A stretch of DNA of 64,000 nt, from NCBI RefSeq assembly GCF_004006395.2, contig NZ_CP029758.2, forward strand, positions 3,410,001 through 3,474,000, given 5' to 3'. The notes below the pieces were generated by a model. That model ran no database searches. It was not told where the DNA came from and saw only the letters and a list, made by a program, of their open reading frames with translations. The position numbers were made by a program, and so were the translations under genes. This document shows positions 50,980 through 59,833 of this stretch, in pieces (positions within the stretch are counted from its first letter, which is position 1; each line of letters starts with the position of its first letter). The DNA is from Clostridium sp. AWRP (lineage in GTDB: Bacteria > Bacillota > Clostridia > Clostridiales > Clostridiaceae).

Positions 50980-51954
50980 TTACTTGAACTCTTCTTTAAT
51001 CCACCTGCATATGTCAAGAGCATAATAAGTAATTATCATTCCTGCTCCTGCCCTCTTTATGCAAGTTAGCATTTCCTTTACTATAGCTTTTTCATCTATA
51101 AGACCAGCTTTAGCTGCTGCTTTAACCATGGCAAATTCTCCACTTACATTATAAGCAGCTACTGGCAAGTCAAATTTGTCCCTGGCAAGTCTCACTACAT
51201 CCAGATAAGGAAGAGCTGGTTTTACCATTATTATGTCTGCCCCTTCTTTTATATCATCTTCTATTTCCAGCATAGCTTCTCTTACATTGGATGGATCCAT
51301 CTGATAACCCTTTCTGTCACCAAATTTAGGTGCTGAATCCGCTGCATCTCTAAAAGGTCCATAAAATGCAGAACAGTATTTGGCACTGTAAGCCATTATA
51401 GCTACATTTTTAAATCCATTTTCATCTAATATGTTTCTAATAGCCTCAACTCTTCCATCCATCATATCAGACGGTGCTACCATATCTGCTCCAGCTTGTG
51501 CATGAGAAAGTGCTATTTTAGCTATATATTTAAGTGTTTCATCATTGTCTACTTCATGTCCATTGAGTATTCCACAGTGGCCGTGACTTGTATACTCACA
51601 CATACATACATCTGTAATTATATAAAGTTCTGGATCTAATTCCCTCAGTTTTCTAACTGCCTTTTGAATTATTCCGTTTTCCTCAAAAGCTGAAGTTGCC
51701 ACCTCATCCTTATGATCTGGAATTCCAAATAAAATTACACTCTTTACTCCCGCATCCTTAATTTCTTTTACAGCTTCAGGAAGCCTGTCAATAGAATAGT
51801 GGTAATTATTATCCAGTGAAGATATTTCTTCTTTAATATTTTCTCCTTCTACCACAAATAATGGGTAAATAAAATCGCTTGGATTGAGTACAGTTTCCCT
51901 AACCATATCCCGTATAATTGGATTCTTTCTAAGTCTTCTGTGTCTTCTAAACAT
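50980..51954 (-). CDS. hemB: Delta-aminolevulinic acid dehydratase (porphobilinogen synthase)
   Basis: 324 aa, full length. Zinc cysteines C117, C119 and C127 lie in DVCMCEYTSHGHCGIL. The Schiff-base lysines are K192 (AYSAKYCSAFYG) and K245 (IIMVKPALPY). It joins two ALA molecules into porphobilinogen. With hemC and cobA/hemD beside it, the operon makes uroporphyrinogen III and precorrin-2 on site. hemA and hemL for ALA are not present in the window. Confidence 0.96.
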   Translation of the reverse strand: MFRRHRRLRKNPIIRDMVRETVLNPSDFIYPLFVVEGENIKEEISSLDNNYHYSIDRLPEAVKEIKDAGVKSVILFGIPDHKDEVATSAFEENGIIQKAVRKLRELDPELYIITDVCMCEYTSHGHCGILNGHEVDNDETLKYIAKIALSHAQAGADMVAPSDMMDGRVEAIRNILDENGFKNVAIMAYSAKYCSAFYGPFRDAADSAPKFGDRKGYQMDPSNVREAMLEIEDDIKEGADIIMVKPALPYLDVVRLARDKFDLPVAAYNVSGEFAMVKAAAKAGLIDEKAIVKEMLTCIKRAGAGMIITYYALDICRWIKEEFK

Positions 51955-51960
51955 GTTTTT

Positions 51961-53421
51961 TTACTTCCCTTCTAATAGTCGTTTTATAACTCCGTCTGTA
52001 GTATATTCTTCAGACATTTCATAATCTATATCATGCTTTTTCAGTTCTTTACCTGTTATAGGTCCTATAGAAATTACCTGTTTTTCCTTTATAGCAGAAA
52101 GTCCTACCAGTTCTATCATGTTTCTAACTGTAGTTGGACTTGTAAAAATAACTGTATCTACATCATTGAAACAATTTTTATCAGTTAGGCTGCCAGCTAT
52201 TGTCTCATAAGTATAGCATTCATCTACCATGCAACCTTCTTCTCTCAAGGCTTCTGCCAAATAAGGCCTTGCATTTTTAGATCTTGGAATAAATACCTTG
52301 TCTCCTTTTTTTATAAAACCTTTCATTTTATCATGGAGACTTTCAGCTACAAACTTTTCTGCTACTATTTCAGGTATAATTCCCTTATTTTTTATGGCTC
52401 TTTCTGTAGCAGGACCTATAGCTGCAAATTTTCCTTTTATATTTCTAATATCATAATTTTCGGTTAGAAGCCTTTCAAAAAAGCTGTTCACCCCATTTAC
52501 ACTGGTGAAAATAATATAATCATACTCCGGCAATTTATCTAAATACTCTTTGATATTTTCTGAAGTATATTTTATTTCTATAGAATGTATCTCAGTAACC
52601 TGAGCTCCTAAATCAAGAAGTTTTTCTCTCATTTCACGAGACTGGGCCTTTGACCTTGTGATACATACATTTTTTCCAAAGAGAGGCTTTTTCTCATACC
52701 AATCAAGCTGCTCATTGAATTTTATAACATCTCCTATAACTATTATACAGGGAGAAGTCAGTCCTGCTTTTTCAGCTTTTTCTTTTATGTCTTTTATTTT
52801 TCCTACAACTTTTTTCTGCTTTGAAGTAGTTCCTCTCATAACTACTGCACAAGGAGTATTTTCATCCATACCATTTTCCTTAAGCTTGCTGCATATTACC
52901 TCCAAGTTTCTAAATCCCATTAAGAAAATCAGTGTTCCTCCTATTTTAGCTGCAGCTTTCCAATTTATATCCAGCTTTTCAGCAGTCTTTCCTGTAAAGA
53001 TATGAAAGCTTCGAGCTACCTTTCTATGAGTTACAGGTATTCCTGCATAATTTAAGGCTGAAATTGGAGAAGTGATTCCAGGTATAACCTCAAACTCTAT
53101 ATTTTCTTTTAAAAGAGCAAGAGCTTCTTCCCCTCCTCTTCCAAATACATAGGGATCTCCGCCTTTAATTCTTCCTACTACATGTCCCTTTTTAGCAAGT
53201 TCAACTAACATGTTATTTATTTCATCTTGATTTTTATAATGGCATCCTGGTTCCTTACCACAGTAATATATTTCACAGTCTTCATTTACATATTTTAGAA
53301 TTCCAGGTCCTGCCAATCTGTCATACATAACTGCAGTACATTCACTTAGTTTTCTCACTGCCTTTAAAGTTATAAGTTCCTCATCTCCAGGTCCTGCACC
53401 AATAAGATAAACTTTACCCAT
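51961..53421 (-). CDS. cobA/hemD: Fused uroporphyrinogen-III C-methyltransferase / uroporphyrinogen-III synthase
   Basis: 486 aa in two enzymes. Residues ~1-240 are SUMT (VYLIGAGPGDEELITLKAVR, and RIKGGDPYVFGRGGEEA near residue 84), which converts uroporphyrinogen III to precorrin-2 with two SAM. Residues ~250-486 are HemD (VCITRSKAQSREMREKLLDL, FTSVNGVNSFFERL and FTSPTTVRNMIEL), which cyclises hydroxymethylbilane. The fusion is common in clostridia. GGAGGATACT precedes the ATG. Stop and next start are only 6 bp apart. Confidence 0.96.
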   Translation of the reverse strand: MGKVYLIGAGPGDEELITLKAVRKLSECTAVMYDRLAGPGILKYVNEDCEIYYCGKEPGCHYKNQDEINNMLVELAKKGHVVGRIKGGDPYVFGRGGEEALALLKENIEFEVIPGITSPISALNYAGIPVTHRKVARSFHIFTGKTAEKLDINWKAAAKIGGTLIFLMGFRNLEVICSKLKENGMDENTPCAVVMRGTTSKQKKVVGKIKDIKEKAEKAGLTSPCIIVIGDVIKFNEQLDWYEKKPLFGKNVCITRSKAQSREMREKLLDLGAQVTEIHSIEIKYTSENIKEYLDKLPEYDYIIFTSVNGVNSFFERLLTENYDIRNIKGKFAAIGPATERAIKNKGIIPEIVAEKFVAESLHDKMKGFIKKGDKVFIPRSKNARPYLAEALREEGCMVDECYTYETIAGSLTDKNCFNDVDTVIFTSPTTVRNMIELVGLSAIKEKQVISIGPITGKELKKHDIDYEMSEEYTTDGVIKRLLEGK

Positions 53422-53431
53422 AGTATCCTCC

Positions 53432-54304
53432 TTAAGCTTTCAATATCATTTTTGCAAGTTTTTCACCTAAAACCATATAATCTTCCTTGTTCCCTGTTAC
53501 ATCCTTTTTTATAAGTTTATTTCCTACCATAAACATTCCCATAATATTTATAGTATCTTTATCTATTTTTGCATAGGCACCTATAGTTGAATGGCAATCT
53601 CCATTTAATGTCCTCATAAAGCTTCTTTCAGCTTCTACACAAATTCTTGTATTTTCATCGTCTAATTTACTGAAAAAGCTCCTATTTTTACTGTCTCTTT
53701 TTGTTTCTATGCCAAGGGCTCCTTGTCCAATTGCAGGTACCATATCTTCCACTTTAAAATACTCAGTAACTAGTTCATCTAAGTGGGATCTTTTAATTCC
53801 TGCAGCTGCCAAAACTATGCCATCTAAGTTTTGACTTTCTATTTTACTTATTCTAGTCTGTATATTTCCCCTTATAGGAGCTATCTCTATATCCGGCCTT
53901 AATATCTTTAACTGCTCTGCTCTTCTGTTGCTGCTTGTCCCAATTTTAGCTCCTTTAGGAAGTTCATTAAAAGGTACTTTATCTTTAGATACAAAGGCAT
54001 CTCTTACATCTTCTCTCTGCATAATAGCAGCTATTTCAAAATCTTCCGGAACATCAAAAGGTACATCTTTCATACTATGAACTGCTGCATCTGCTTCATC
54101 TTTGAGAAGTGCCAGTTCAATTTCCTTTAAAAAAAGACCTTTTCCACCTATTTTATTTAAGGCTATGTCAAGTCTCTTATCTCCCATTGTCTCTATAAGC
54201 ACTTTTTCACACTTTGCATTATAATCTTTTTCCAGTATATCCATTACTATTTCAGTTTGAGTCTGGGCTAATTTGCTCTTTCTAGTTGCAATTTTAAAAT
54301 TCAA
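53432..54304 (-). CDS. hemC: Hydroxymethylbilane synthase
   Basis: 290 aa starting with TTG (GGTGATAACAT upstream). It has ATRKSKLAQTQTE, HSMKDVPFDVPEDFEIAAIM, IGTSSNRRAEQL and the dipyrromethane-cofactor cysteine C237 in LNGDCHSTIGAYA. It polymerises four porphobilinogens. The start overlaps the end of the upstream precorrin-2 dehydrogenase-like gene by 4 bp. Confidence 0.95.
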   Translation of the reverse strand: MNFKIATRKSKLAQTQTEIVMDILEKDYNAKCEKVLIETMGDKRLDIALNKIGGKGLFLKEIELALLKDEADAAVHSMKDVPFDVPEDFEIAAIMQREDVRDAFVSKDKVPFNELPKGAKIGTSSNRRAEQLKILRPDIEIAPIRGNIQTRISKIESQNLDGIVLAAAGIKRSHLDELVTEYFKVEDMVPAIGQGALGIETKRDSKNRSFFSKLDDENTRICVEAERSFMRTLNGDCHSTIGAYAKIDKDTINIMGMFMVGNKLIKKDVTGNKEDYMVLGEKLAKMILKA

Positions 54305-54963
54305 ATGTTATCACCATCCTGTGTTATCCTTAAATTTGCTATTGTAAAAAACATATTTATTACATCTAGGGCCTTTCCCTTTTTATAAAAGAAGTAAAAA
54401 TCATCTGTACATATAAACTTCATAATTTTTTTCTTATCATCTATACTGCAAATGCTGTTTCTTATATGAGAAGTAAATTCTACAAATTCATCATAGTCCT
54501 TTATATAATCTACCAGCTTATTTGCAATAAATACAGAAGTTACAGGTGATACTCCTTTTGTATTTATCCCAATTGAAATATTTTTAGTATTTCTCTGGCA
54601 GGGTGTAATGCAATTTCCATTTTCAGGCTTAGTTGCATCTATATATATCTTACATAACTTTCTGCAATCCTCTGCTATACTGTAGTTTACTTTCACATCA
54701 TCTGTAGCTATTACTACAAGGTGCTTGTCTTCTATATACTTCTTTTCATACTCTGCATTAATTATATTTACATTAGAGAGGCCAACTATATTTTCAAAAT
54801 CATCCATAAACTTTTTAGACAATATATAAACCTGACATCCTTTTTTTGAAAAGGTTTTTGATTTAATGTAAGCTGCATGTCCTCCACCTAATATAATTAC
54901 TTTTATTTTAGGAGATAGCAGCGACACAAGCATATTATTATTTTCTAAATTGTTTACCTTCAT
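54301..54963 (-). CDS. Precorrin-2 dehydrogenase-like protein (SirC/CysG N-terminal type)
   Basis: 220 aa. The Rossmann start is KVIILGGGHAAYIKSKTF, followed by VVIATDDVKVNYSIAEDCRK and ISIGINTKGVSPVTSVFIAN, the order of CysG/Met8/SirC N-domains. It would oxidise precorrin-2 to sirohydrochlorin with NAD+, supplying CbiK. The C-terminal ferrochelatase-like part is short and divergent, as expected when a separate cobaltochelatase is present. GGAGAG lies directly before the ATG. Confidence 0.85.
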   Translation of the reverse strand: MKVNNLENNNMLVSLLSPKIKVIILGGGHAAYIKSKTFSKKGCQVYILSKKFMDDFENIVGLSNVNIINAEYEKKYIEDKHLVVIATDDVKVNYSIAEDCRKLCKIYIDATKPENGNCITPCQRNTKNISIGINTKGVSPVTSVFIANKLVDYIKDYDEFVEFTSHIRNSICSIDDKKKIMKFICTDDFYFFYKKGKALDVINMFFTIANLRITQDGDNI

Positions 54964-54984
54964 CTCTCCTTCTCCCCTTAAAGC

Positions 54985-56094
54985 TTAAGTAGTTACATCT
55001 TTACTTATTTTTTTTAACACTTGTAGTATTCTTTCATTTCTGCACCTATCTTTTACCGCTAATCTTATAAATTTACTATCAAGTTCCTTAAAATTACTGC
55101 ATCTTCTTATGAGAACATCTTCTTTTAAACACCTATCATATAGCTTCTGACAATCTTCATATTTCATTTTACATAATACAAAATTACTGTAACTATCATA
55201 CACTTTTTCAAACAAAGGTATTTCTTTTAACTCATCTAACATAAATCTTCTCTCTTTTTCTATCCAACAAATGGACTCTTCTATGTATTTCTTATCTTTA
55301 AAAACATTCTCAGCTGCTGTTTCTGCAAAAGAGTTTATGTTCCATGGATTTTGTTTTGATTTTATACTTTTTATTAAATTTTGATTTTTACAAAGTCCAT
55401 ATCCCATTCTTATTCCCGGCAGTGCAAAAAATTTCGTAAGAGCTCTGATTAAAAATATACATTTATATTTGTGGGCTTCCCTTAAAAAAGAACATCCTCT
55501 TTTTCCTGTAAACTCCACAAAAGCTTCATCTATAATTATAGTTTTATGATTTTCCTCACAGTAATCAAGTATTTCTTTAAACTTCTCTTTATCTATTACG
55601 CCGCCATTTGGATTATTTGGATTACCAATAATTAATGCTTCTGACTTTGTTATTTTTTGTCTGATATCTTTATAATCATACTCCATATTTTCTTTTAAAT
55701 GTGAATGTATTATTTGGCAGTTCCATTTTGCTGCATTTTTTTCATATTCTATAAAAGAAGGTACTACAATGCAAATGCTTTTAAAAGAACTGATTACAAG
55801 ATCTATTATTTCTGCAGCTCCATTACCTAATACAATGTTTGTATCTTCAATGCTGCTTGATATTTTTTCTTCTTCAATATAGAAGTAATTTAAAGAGAAA
55901 TTTATATACTCTTTTATTGAATTTTTAAGTTGTCTATACTCCACATCAGGATACTTTTCTACATCTTTTAATGCTTTATCTATATTTTCTTTGAAACTTA
56001 AAGGTACTCCTAGTGGATTTATATTTGAACTGAAATCCAAAAGCTTTCTTCCCTTTAAAAGTCCCTCTGTATATATATCTCCACCATGTTCCAT
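54985..56094 (-). CDS. cobD: L-threonine-O-3-phosphate decarboxylase
   Basis: 369 aa aminotransferase-fold enzyme. It has HGGDIYTEG and LDFSSNINPLGVP at the start, GNPNNPNGGVI in the middle, and the PLP lysine in RALTKFFALPGIRMGYGL. This profile separates Thr-P decarboxylase from histidinol-phosphate aminotransferase. It makes aminopropanol phosphate from the PduX product and works with CbiB next door. GGGATGTGTTATT precedes the ATG. Some annotations call this gene cobC. Confidence 0.92.
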   Translation of the reverse strand: MEHGGDIYTEGLLKGRKLLDFSSNINPLGVPLSFKENIDKALKDVEKYPDVEYRQLKNSIKEYINFSLNYFYIEEEKISSSIEDTNIVLGNGAAEIIDLVISSFKSICIVVPSFIEYEKNAAKWNCQIIHSHLKENMEYDYKDIRQKITKSEALIIGNPNNPNGGVIDKEKFKEILDYCEENHKTIIIDEAFVEFTGKRGCSFLREAHKYKCIFLIRALTKFFALPGIRMGYGLCKNQNLIKSIKSKQNPWNINSFAETAAENVFKDKKYIEESICWIEKERRFMLDELKEIPLFEKVYDSYSNFVLCKMKYEDCQKLYDRCLKEDVLIRRCSNFKELDSKFIRLAVKDRCRNERILQVLKKISKDVTT

Positions 56095-56127
56095 AATAAC
56101 ACATCCCTATATAATTGATTTTCTAAA

Positions 56128-57102
56128 TTACGCTCTGGGTAATCCAATTATAACTATTCCACATAAAATCATAAAAAGTATTTCCGTAAAATACATAATT
56201 ATTATGCACTGTCCTATATGTTTGAAACTTAGTTCCATAAGTTTATCCCCTATAGTAGGCTTATAAACTACTTGGCCAAAATAAACATTTGTACCACCAA
56301 GCTGTATTCTCATAGCCCCAGCTGCTGCTGCCTCAGGATAAGCACAATTTGGACTCTTGTGGTTTTTCCTGTCCCTTATCATTATTTTAAAACACTTAAA
56401 AGGATTTCCCTTTACTACAAAAGCTGATATACACATAAGTCCCCCTGTAATTCTAGAAGGTATAAAATTAAATACGTCATCTACCTTTGCAGGAAAAAAT
56501 CCTATGTACCTATACTTTTCATTCATATACCCAAGCATGGAGTCCATGGTATTTATCCCCTTATAGAGCATAGCAAGTGGTGCTCCAAAAATAGCTGCAT
56601 ATATAAGTGGTGCTATTACTCCATCGGAGGTATTTTCCGCCACAGTTTCCACATCTGCCCTTATTATTTCCTGACTGGTTAAAGCAGACGTATCTCTTCC
56701 AACTATATAGGAAAGCTTTGTCCTTGCATCTGCAATATCGCCTTTTTTAAGGGCATAGTATACTTTCTTTGCCTCTATAGCAAGGCATTTAGCAGAAATA
56801 GTCGTCCAAATAATAAGTATATTTAATATGTTGTATAAAATAAAATTTTTTCTAAAAAGCATTAGCACTGCAAAAGGCACAATAAAACTAACCATTGCTA
56901 CTAGAAAAACTATCAAACCACCAAAGGCCCTTAAGCTCTCATTCTTTTTACAAAGTTTTCTTCCCTTTTTATCTAAATAAGATATAAGTTTTCCTATATA
57001 TATAACGGGATGGGGAAACCAATAGGGATCTCCAATTATCCAATCAATTACAACTGCTATCACAATATCTATTAAATTCATAAATACAAAAGAACTGGAC
57101 AA
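56128..57102 (-). CDS. cbiB: Adenosylcobinamide-phosphate synthase
   Basis: 324 aa integral membrane protein with the CbiB start VIDWIIGDPYWFPHPVIYIG. It also has IVGRDTSALTSQEIIRADVE and VAENTSDGVIAPLIYAAIFG, and PNCAYPEAAAAGAMRIQLGG. It attaches aminopropanol phosphate to adenosylcobyric acid at the membrane. TTG at 57102 is supported by GAGGGGTTAAAT; the later ATG (MNLIDIV) lacks a site. Confidence 0.94.
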   Translation of the reverse strand: MSSSFVFMNLIDIVIAVVIDWIIGDPYWFPHPVIYIGKLISYLDKKGRKLCKKNESLRAFGGLIVFLVAMVSFIVPFAVLMLFRKNFILYNILNILIIWTTISAKCLAIEAKKVYYALKKGDIADARTKLSYIVGRDTSALTSQEIIRADVETVAENTSDGVIAPLIYAAIFGAPLAMLYKGINTMDSMLGYMNEKYRYIGFFPAKVDDVFNFIPSRITGGLMCISAFVVKGNPFKCFKIMIRDRKNHKSPNCAYPEAAAAGAMRIQLGGTNVYFGQVVYKPTIGDKLMELSFKHIGQCIIIMYFTEILFMILCGIVIIGLPRA

Positions 57103-57131
57103 ATTTAACCCCTCTTTTCTAATATTAATTA

Positions 57132-58649
57132 TTATCTTTTAATGCCCATAATACTATATATCTTGTCTATATCTAAATTCTTTCTCACTATGCTTGCTAA
57201 CTTATCCAATTCCCCTTCTCTGAGATTTTCATATGCTTTTGATTTTTTATATCCTAATCCTTTATTTTCTCTTATCTTATTTACAATGAATTCCCTAAAG
57301 TCAATTCCATCAAAAACTCCATGTATATAAGATCCAATTACATTCCCTGACATATTTATGGCACCATCTTCTGTGTCAACCTTTTCACCATTTTTATCAG
57401 TTATATTAAATAATGGTCTTGCATCTTTTCCATACTTACATATTCCCATATGTATTTCATATCCATATACATCCAATCTTCTATTAGTTAATGATTCACT
57501 ATCCCTTTTCATTGGGAAGTCAATTTCGCTTTTTGCATTTACTCTGGTTGTAACTTTTTCTTTTTCAAATATAGTTTCTATGTCTAAAAGCCCTATGCCT
57601 TCTACTTTTCCTACATCTGTCTCCACTCCATAAGGATCTTCTATAACTTTACCAAGCATTTGATATCCACCGCACAGTCCTATGACAAGTCCAGTTTTAC
57701 TATATTCTTTTATACGTTTTTCAAGGCCGCACTGTCTAATTTTAAGTAAATCTTCTATAGTATTTTTACTTCCTGGAATAATTACTAAGTCCGGATTTCC
57801 AAACTCTTCTACAGATGTTATAAATCTTACGGAAACGTCTTCTTCACTTTTAAGTGCATCTAAATCTGTAAAATTAGATATATGAGGCAGCTTTATTACA
57901 GCTATGTCAATAGGTGCTGTAACTTTTTTATTAAATTCTACAGCTCCATCTTCATCCTCAAGAGCCAATCTAAAATGAGGTATAACACCAAGGCAAGGTA
58001 CCTTTACTATATCCTCAAGCATCTTAAGTCCGGGCTCCAGTATATCTTTGTCTCCTCTAAATTTATTTATTATAGTACCCTTTACTCTTTTTTTCTCATC
58101 TTCTGTAAAAAGCAGCATTGTTCCTGCAATGGATGCAAATACTCCTCCTTTGTCTATGTCTCCTGCTAAAAGTACTGGTGCATCTACTGATTCTGCCATA
58201 CCCATATTCACAATGTCTCTATCTCTTAAATTTATTTCTGCAGGACTTCCTGCACCTTCCATTACTATTATGTCAAATTTCTTCTCCATCTTTTCAAAGT
58301 GTTCTTTAAGCATATCCCTAAATTCCAGCTTCAAATTATGATACTGCATAGCAGTGCTGTTGCCATACACTTTTCCGTTAACTATAATTTGACATTTTTT
58401 ATCTGAAGTTGGTTTTAACAATATAGGGTTCATATATGCTTCCGGCTGCAATCCAGCTGCATAAGCCTGAAGTACCTGAGCCCGTCCCATTTCTTTGCCA
58501 TCTAATGTTATATAAGAATTTAATGACATATTTTGAGATTTAAAAGGACATACTGAATAACCATCTTGTTTAAATATTCTACAAAGGGCTGAAACAATTA
58601 TACTTTTTCCTACAGAAGAACCTGTTCCCTGAATCATAATTTTTGCCAT
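57132..58649 (-). CDS. cbiP: Cobyric acid synthase
   Basis: 505 aa from ATG at 58649 with GGAAGGAG upstream. The P-loop is IMIQGTGSSVGKSIIVSALC, with PFKSQNMSLNSYITLDGKEM. The C-terminal GATase domain has its nucleophile in LVIGLCGGYQMLG, and IGSYIHGVFD near the end. It amidates the b, d, e and g side chains of adenosylcobyrinic acid diamide. It is the first gene after the AdoCbl riboswitch and so the lead gene of the ~20-kb leftward operon. Confidence 0.96.
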   Translation of the reverse strand: MAKIMIQGTGSSVGKSIIVSALCRIFKQDGYSVCPFKSQNMSLNSYITLDGKEMGRAQVLQAYAAGLQPEAYMNPILLKPTSDKKCQIIVNGKVYGNSTAMQYHNLKLEFRDMLKEHFEKMEKKFDIIVMEGAGSPAEINLRDRDIVNMGMAESVDAPVLLAGDIDKGGVFASIAGTMLLFTEDEKKRVKGTIINKFRGDKDILEPGLKMLEDIVKVPCLGVIPHFRLALEDEDGAVEFNKKVTAPIDIAVIKLPHISNFTDLDALKSEEDVSVRFITSVEEFGNPDLVIIPGSKNTIEDLLKIRQCGLEKRIKEYSKTGLVIGLCGGYQMLGKVIEDPYGVETDVGKVEGIGLLDIETIFEKEKVTTRVNAKSEIDFPMKRDSESLTNRRLDVYGYEIHMGICKYGKDARPLFNITDKNGEKVDTEDGAINMSGNVIGSYIHGVFDGIDFREFIVNKIRENKGLGYKKSKAYENLREGELDKLASIVRKNLDIDKIYSIMGIKR

Positions 58650-58730
58650 AACAAATACTCCTTCCAAAACTTCCTAAATATAATAAAAAGTTTACTTTTA
58701 ATTAATACACACATATCTATATCAAAGCCA

Positions 58731-58794
58731 AAAGGCAGTAAGCCTTAGAAAGCTAACTGCCTTTAACATAAAAACCTCAACTTAAGCTGAGGTT
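58731..58794 (-). terminator. Two tandem terminators downstream of the riboswitch
   Basis: Read leftward, the first hairpin is AACCTCAGCTTAAGTTGAGG followed by TTTTTA (58767-58794), the likely riboswitch-controlled attenuator. The second is AAAGGCAGTTAGC/GCTTACTGCCTTT (58731-58765) with a weaker TTTTGG tail. Two hairpins in series between aptamer and cbiP suggest tight shut-off. Confidence 0.8.
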
Positions 58795-58799
58795 AACCA

Positions 58800-58990
58800 C
58801 ACTAAAAGTTTCTCTCCCTCCGAAAGCATAATGACAATCAGGCAGGTCTCCTGGCTTATGATTCATATTTACTTTAACCTTCCTCTTTTAAGAGTGGTAA
58901 CTAAAGTTCATCATCAAATACAGTAGCGGGGGCTGCTGCGGAGTTTAACCGCATTCCCTTTTCACCTATAAAGGCACCTGAGTCTTCTAT
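58800..58990 (-). promoter_or_regulatory. Adenosylcobalamin riboswitch
   Basis: On the minus strand, the conserved cobalamin aptamer elements occur in order: AGGTGCC, AAAGGGAATGCGGT, CCGCAGCAGCCCCCGCTACT and the B12-box GCCAGGAGACCTGCC (58841-58855). A transcription terminator follows about 50 nt later. Binding of AdoCbl should favour the terminator and switch off the cbiP-to-pduX operon. The cbiQO genes lie upstream and are not under it. Confidence 0.95.
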
Positions 58991-59005
58991 TCAATTTATA
59001 CTCTA

Positions 59006-59034
59006 AGTTTATTATAATTATAGTTTTATGTCAA
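59006..59034 (-). promoter_or_regulatory. Promoter of the cobalamin operon
   Basis: Read leftward: TTGACA (59029-59034), 17 bp, TAAACT (59006-59011), about 20 nt before the aptamer begins. Both hexamers and the spacing match the cobO promoter. Confidence 0.65.
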
Positions 59035-59107
59035 CTTTAAATATCCAATATATTACATAAAATAAATAAAAATTTCATGTAATTCTAAAGTATTACAGTT
59101 AATAACA

Positions 59108-59833
59108 TTATTTGATATTATATTTTACTAAAAACTCACTATCTTCCATTACGTTGTTGTAAGAGTCGTCCCTTATTATATTATGATCTTCAGAAAATAC
59201 GAGAACTCGTTTAAAAAGTCCATTAACATATTCAAAATCATGTGTTGAACATATTATGGTTTTCCCTGCTTTATTTAATTTGATAAAAAGATCATTTAAG
59301 AATTTCTTTCCCTTAGGGTCTATCCCACTCATAGGTTCATCTAAAACCAGGACTTCAGGATTGAGAGCAAGTACAGCAGCTATAGCCACTCTCTTCTTTT
59401 CTCCGCCACTTATGTTATAGGGCTCCCTGTTTTCTAAATCTTTCACATTTAAAAGTTCTAGACAGTCATTTACCCTTTTATTTACTTCATCTTCATCCAT
59501 TCCCATTTGCCTTGGTCCAAAAGCAATTTCCTCGTATACGCTAGAGCAAAAAAGTTGTGCATCGGAGTTTTGGAATACAAATCCAACTTTTTTATGAAAC
59601 TTCTTTGAGAAATTACCTTTTTCCAATTCATTTTTGCATATTTTCACATCATCAAAATAGTAATTTCCCTTTGTGGGAAATACCACTCCATTTAATAATT
59701 TTAAGAAGGTAGACTTACCGCTTCCATTTGCACCTATAAGTGCTATGGATTCTCCTCGTTCTATAGTTACATTTATATCTTTTAATACTTCATTATCTTT
59801 ATATTTAAAAAAAGCGTCCTCAATTTTTATCAT
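59108..59833 (-). CDS. cbiO: Cobalt/ECF transporter ATPase
   Basis: 241 aa. Walker A is IGANGSGKSTFLKLLNG, Q-loop FVFQNSDAQLFCSSVYEEIA, signature NISGGEKKRVAIAAVLAL and Walker B EVLVLDEPMSGIDPKG. The FQNSDxQLF Q-loop is typical of CbiO/EcfA. The start overlaps the cbiQ stop by 4 bp. It lies just before the B12 operon, but no cbiM/cbiN substrate component is next to it. It could serve cobalt or another ECF substrate. Confidence 0.9.
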   Translation of the reverse strand: MIKIEDAFFKYKDNEVLKDINVTIERGESIALIGANGSGKSTFLKLLNGVVFPTKGNYYFDDVKICKNELEKGNFSKKFHKKVGFVFQNSDAQLFCSSVYEEIAFGPRQMGMDEDEVNKRVNDCLELLNVKDLENREPYNISGGEKKRVAIAAVLALNPEVLVLDEPMSGIDPKGKKFLNDLFIKLNKAGKTIICSTHDFEYVNGLFKRVLVFSEDHNIIRDDSYNNVMEDSEFLVKYNIK

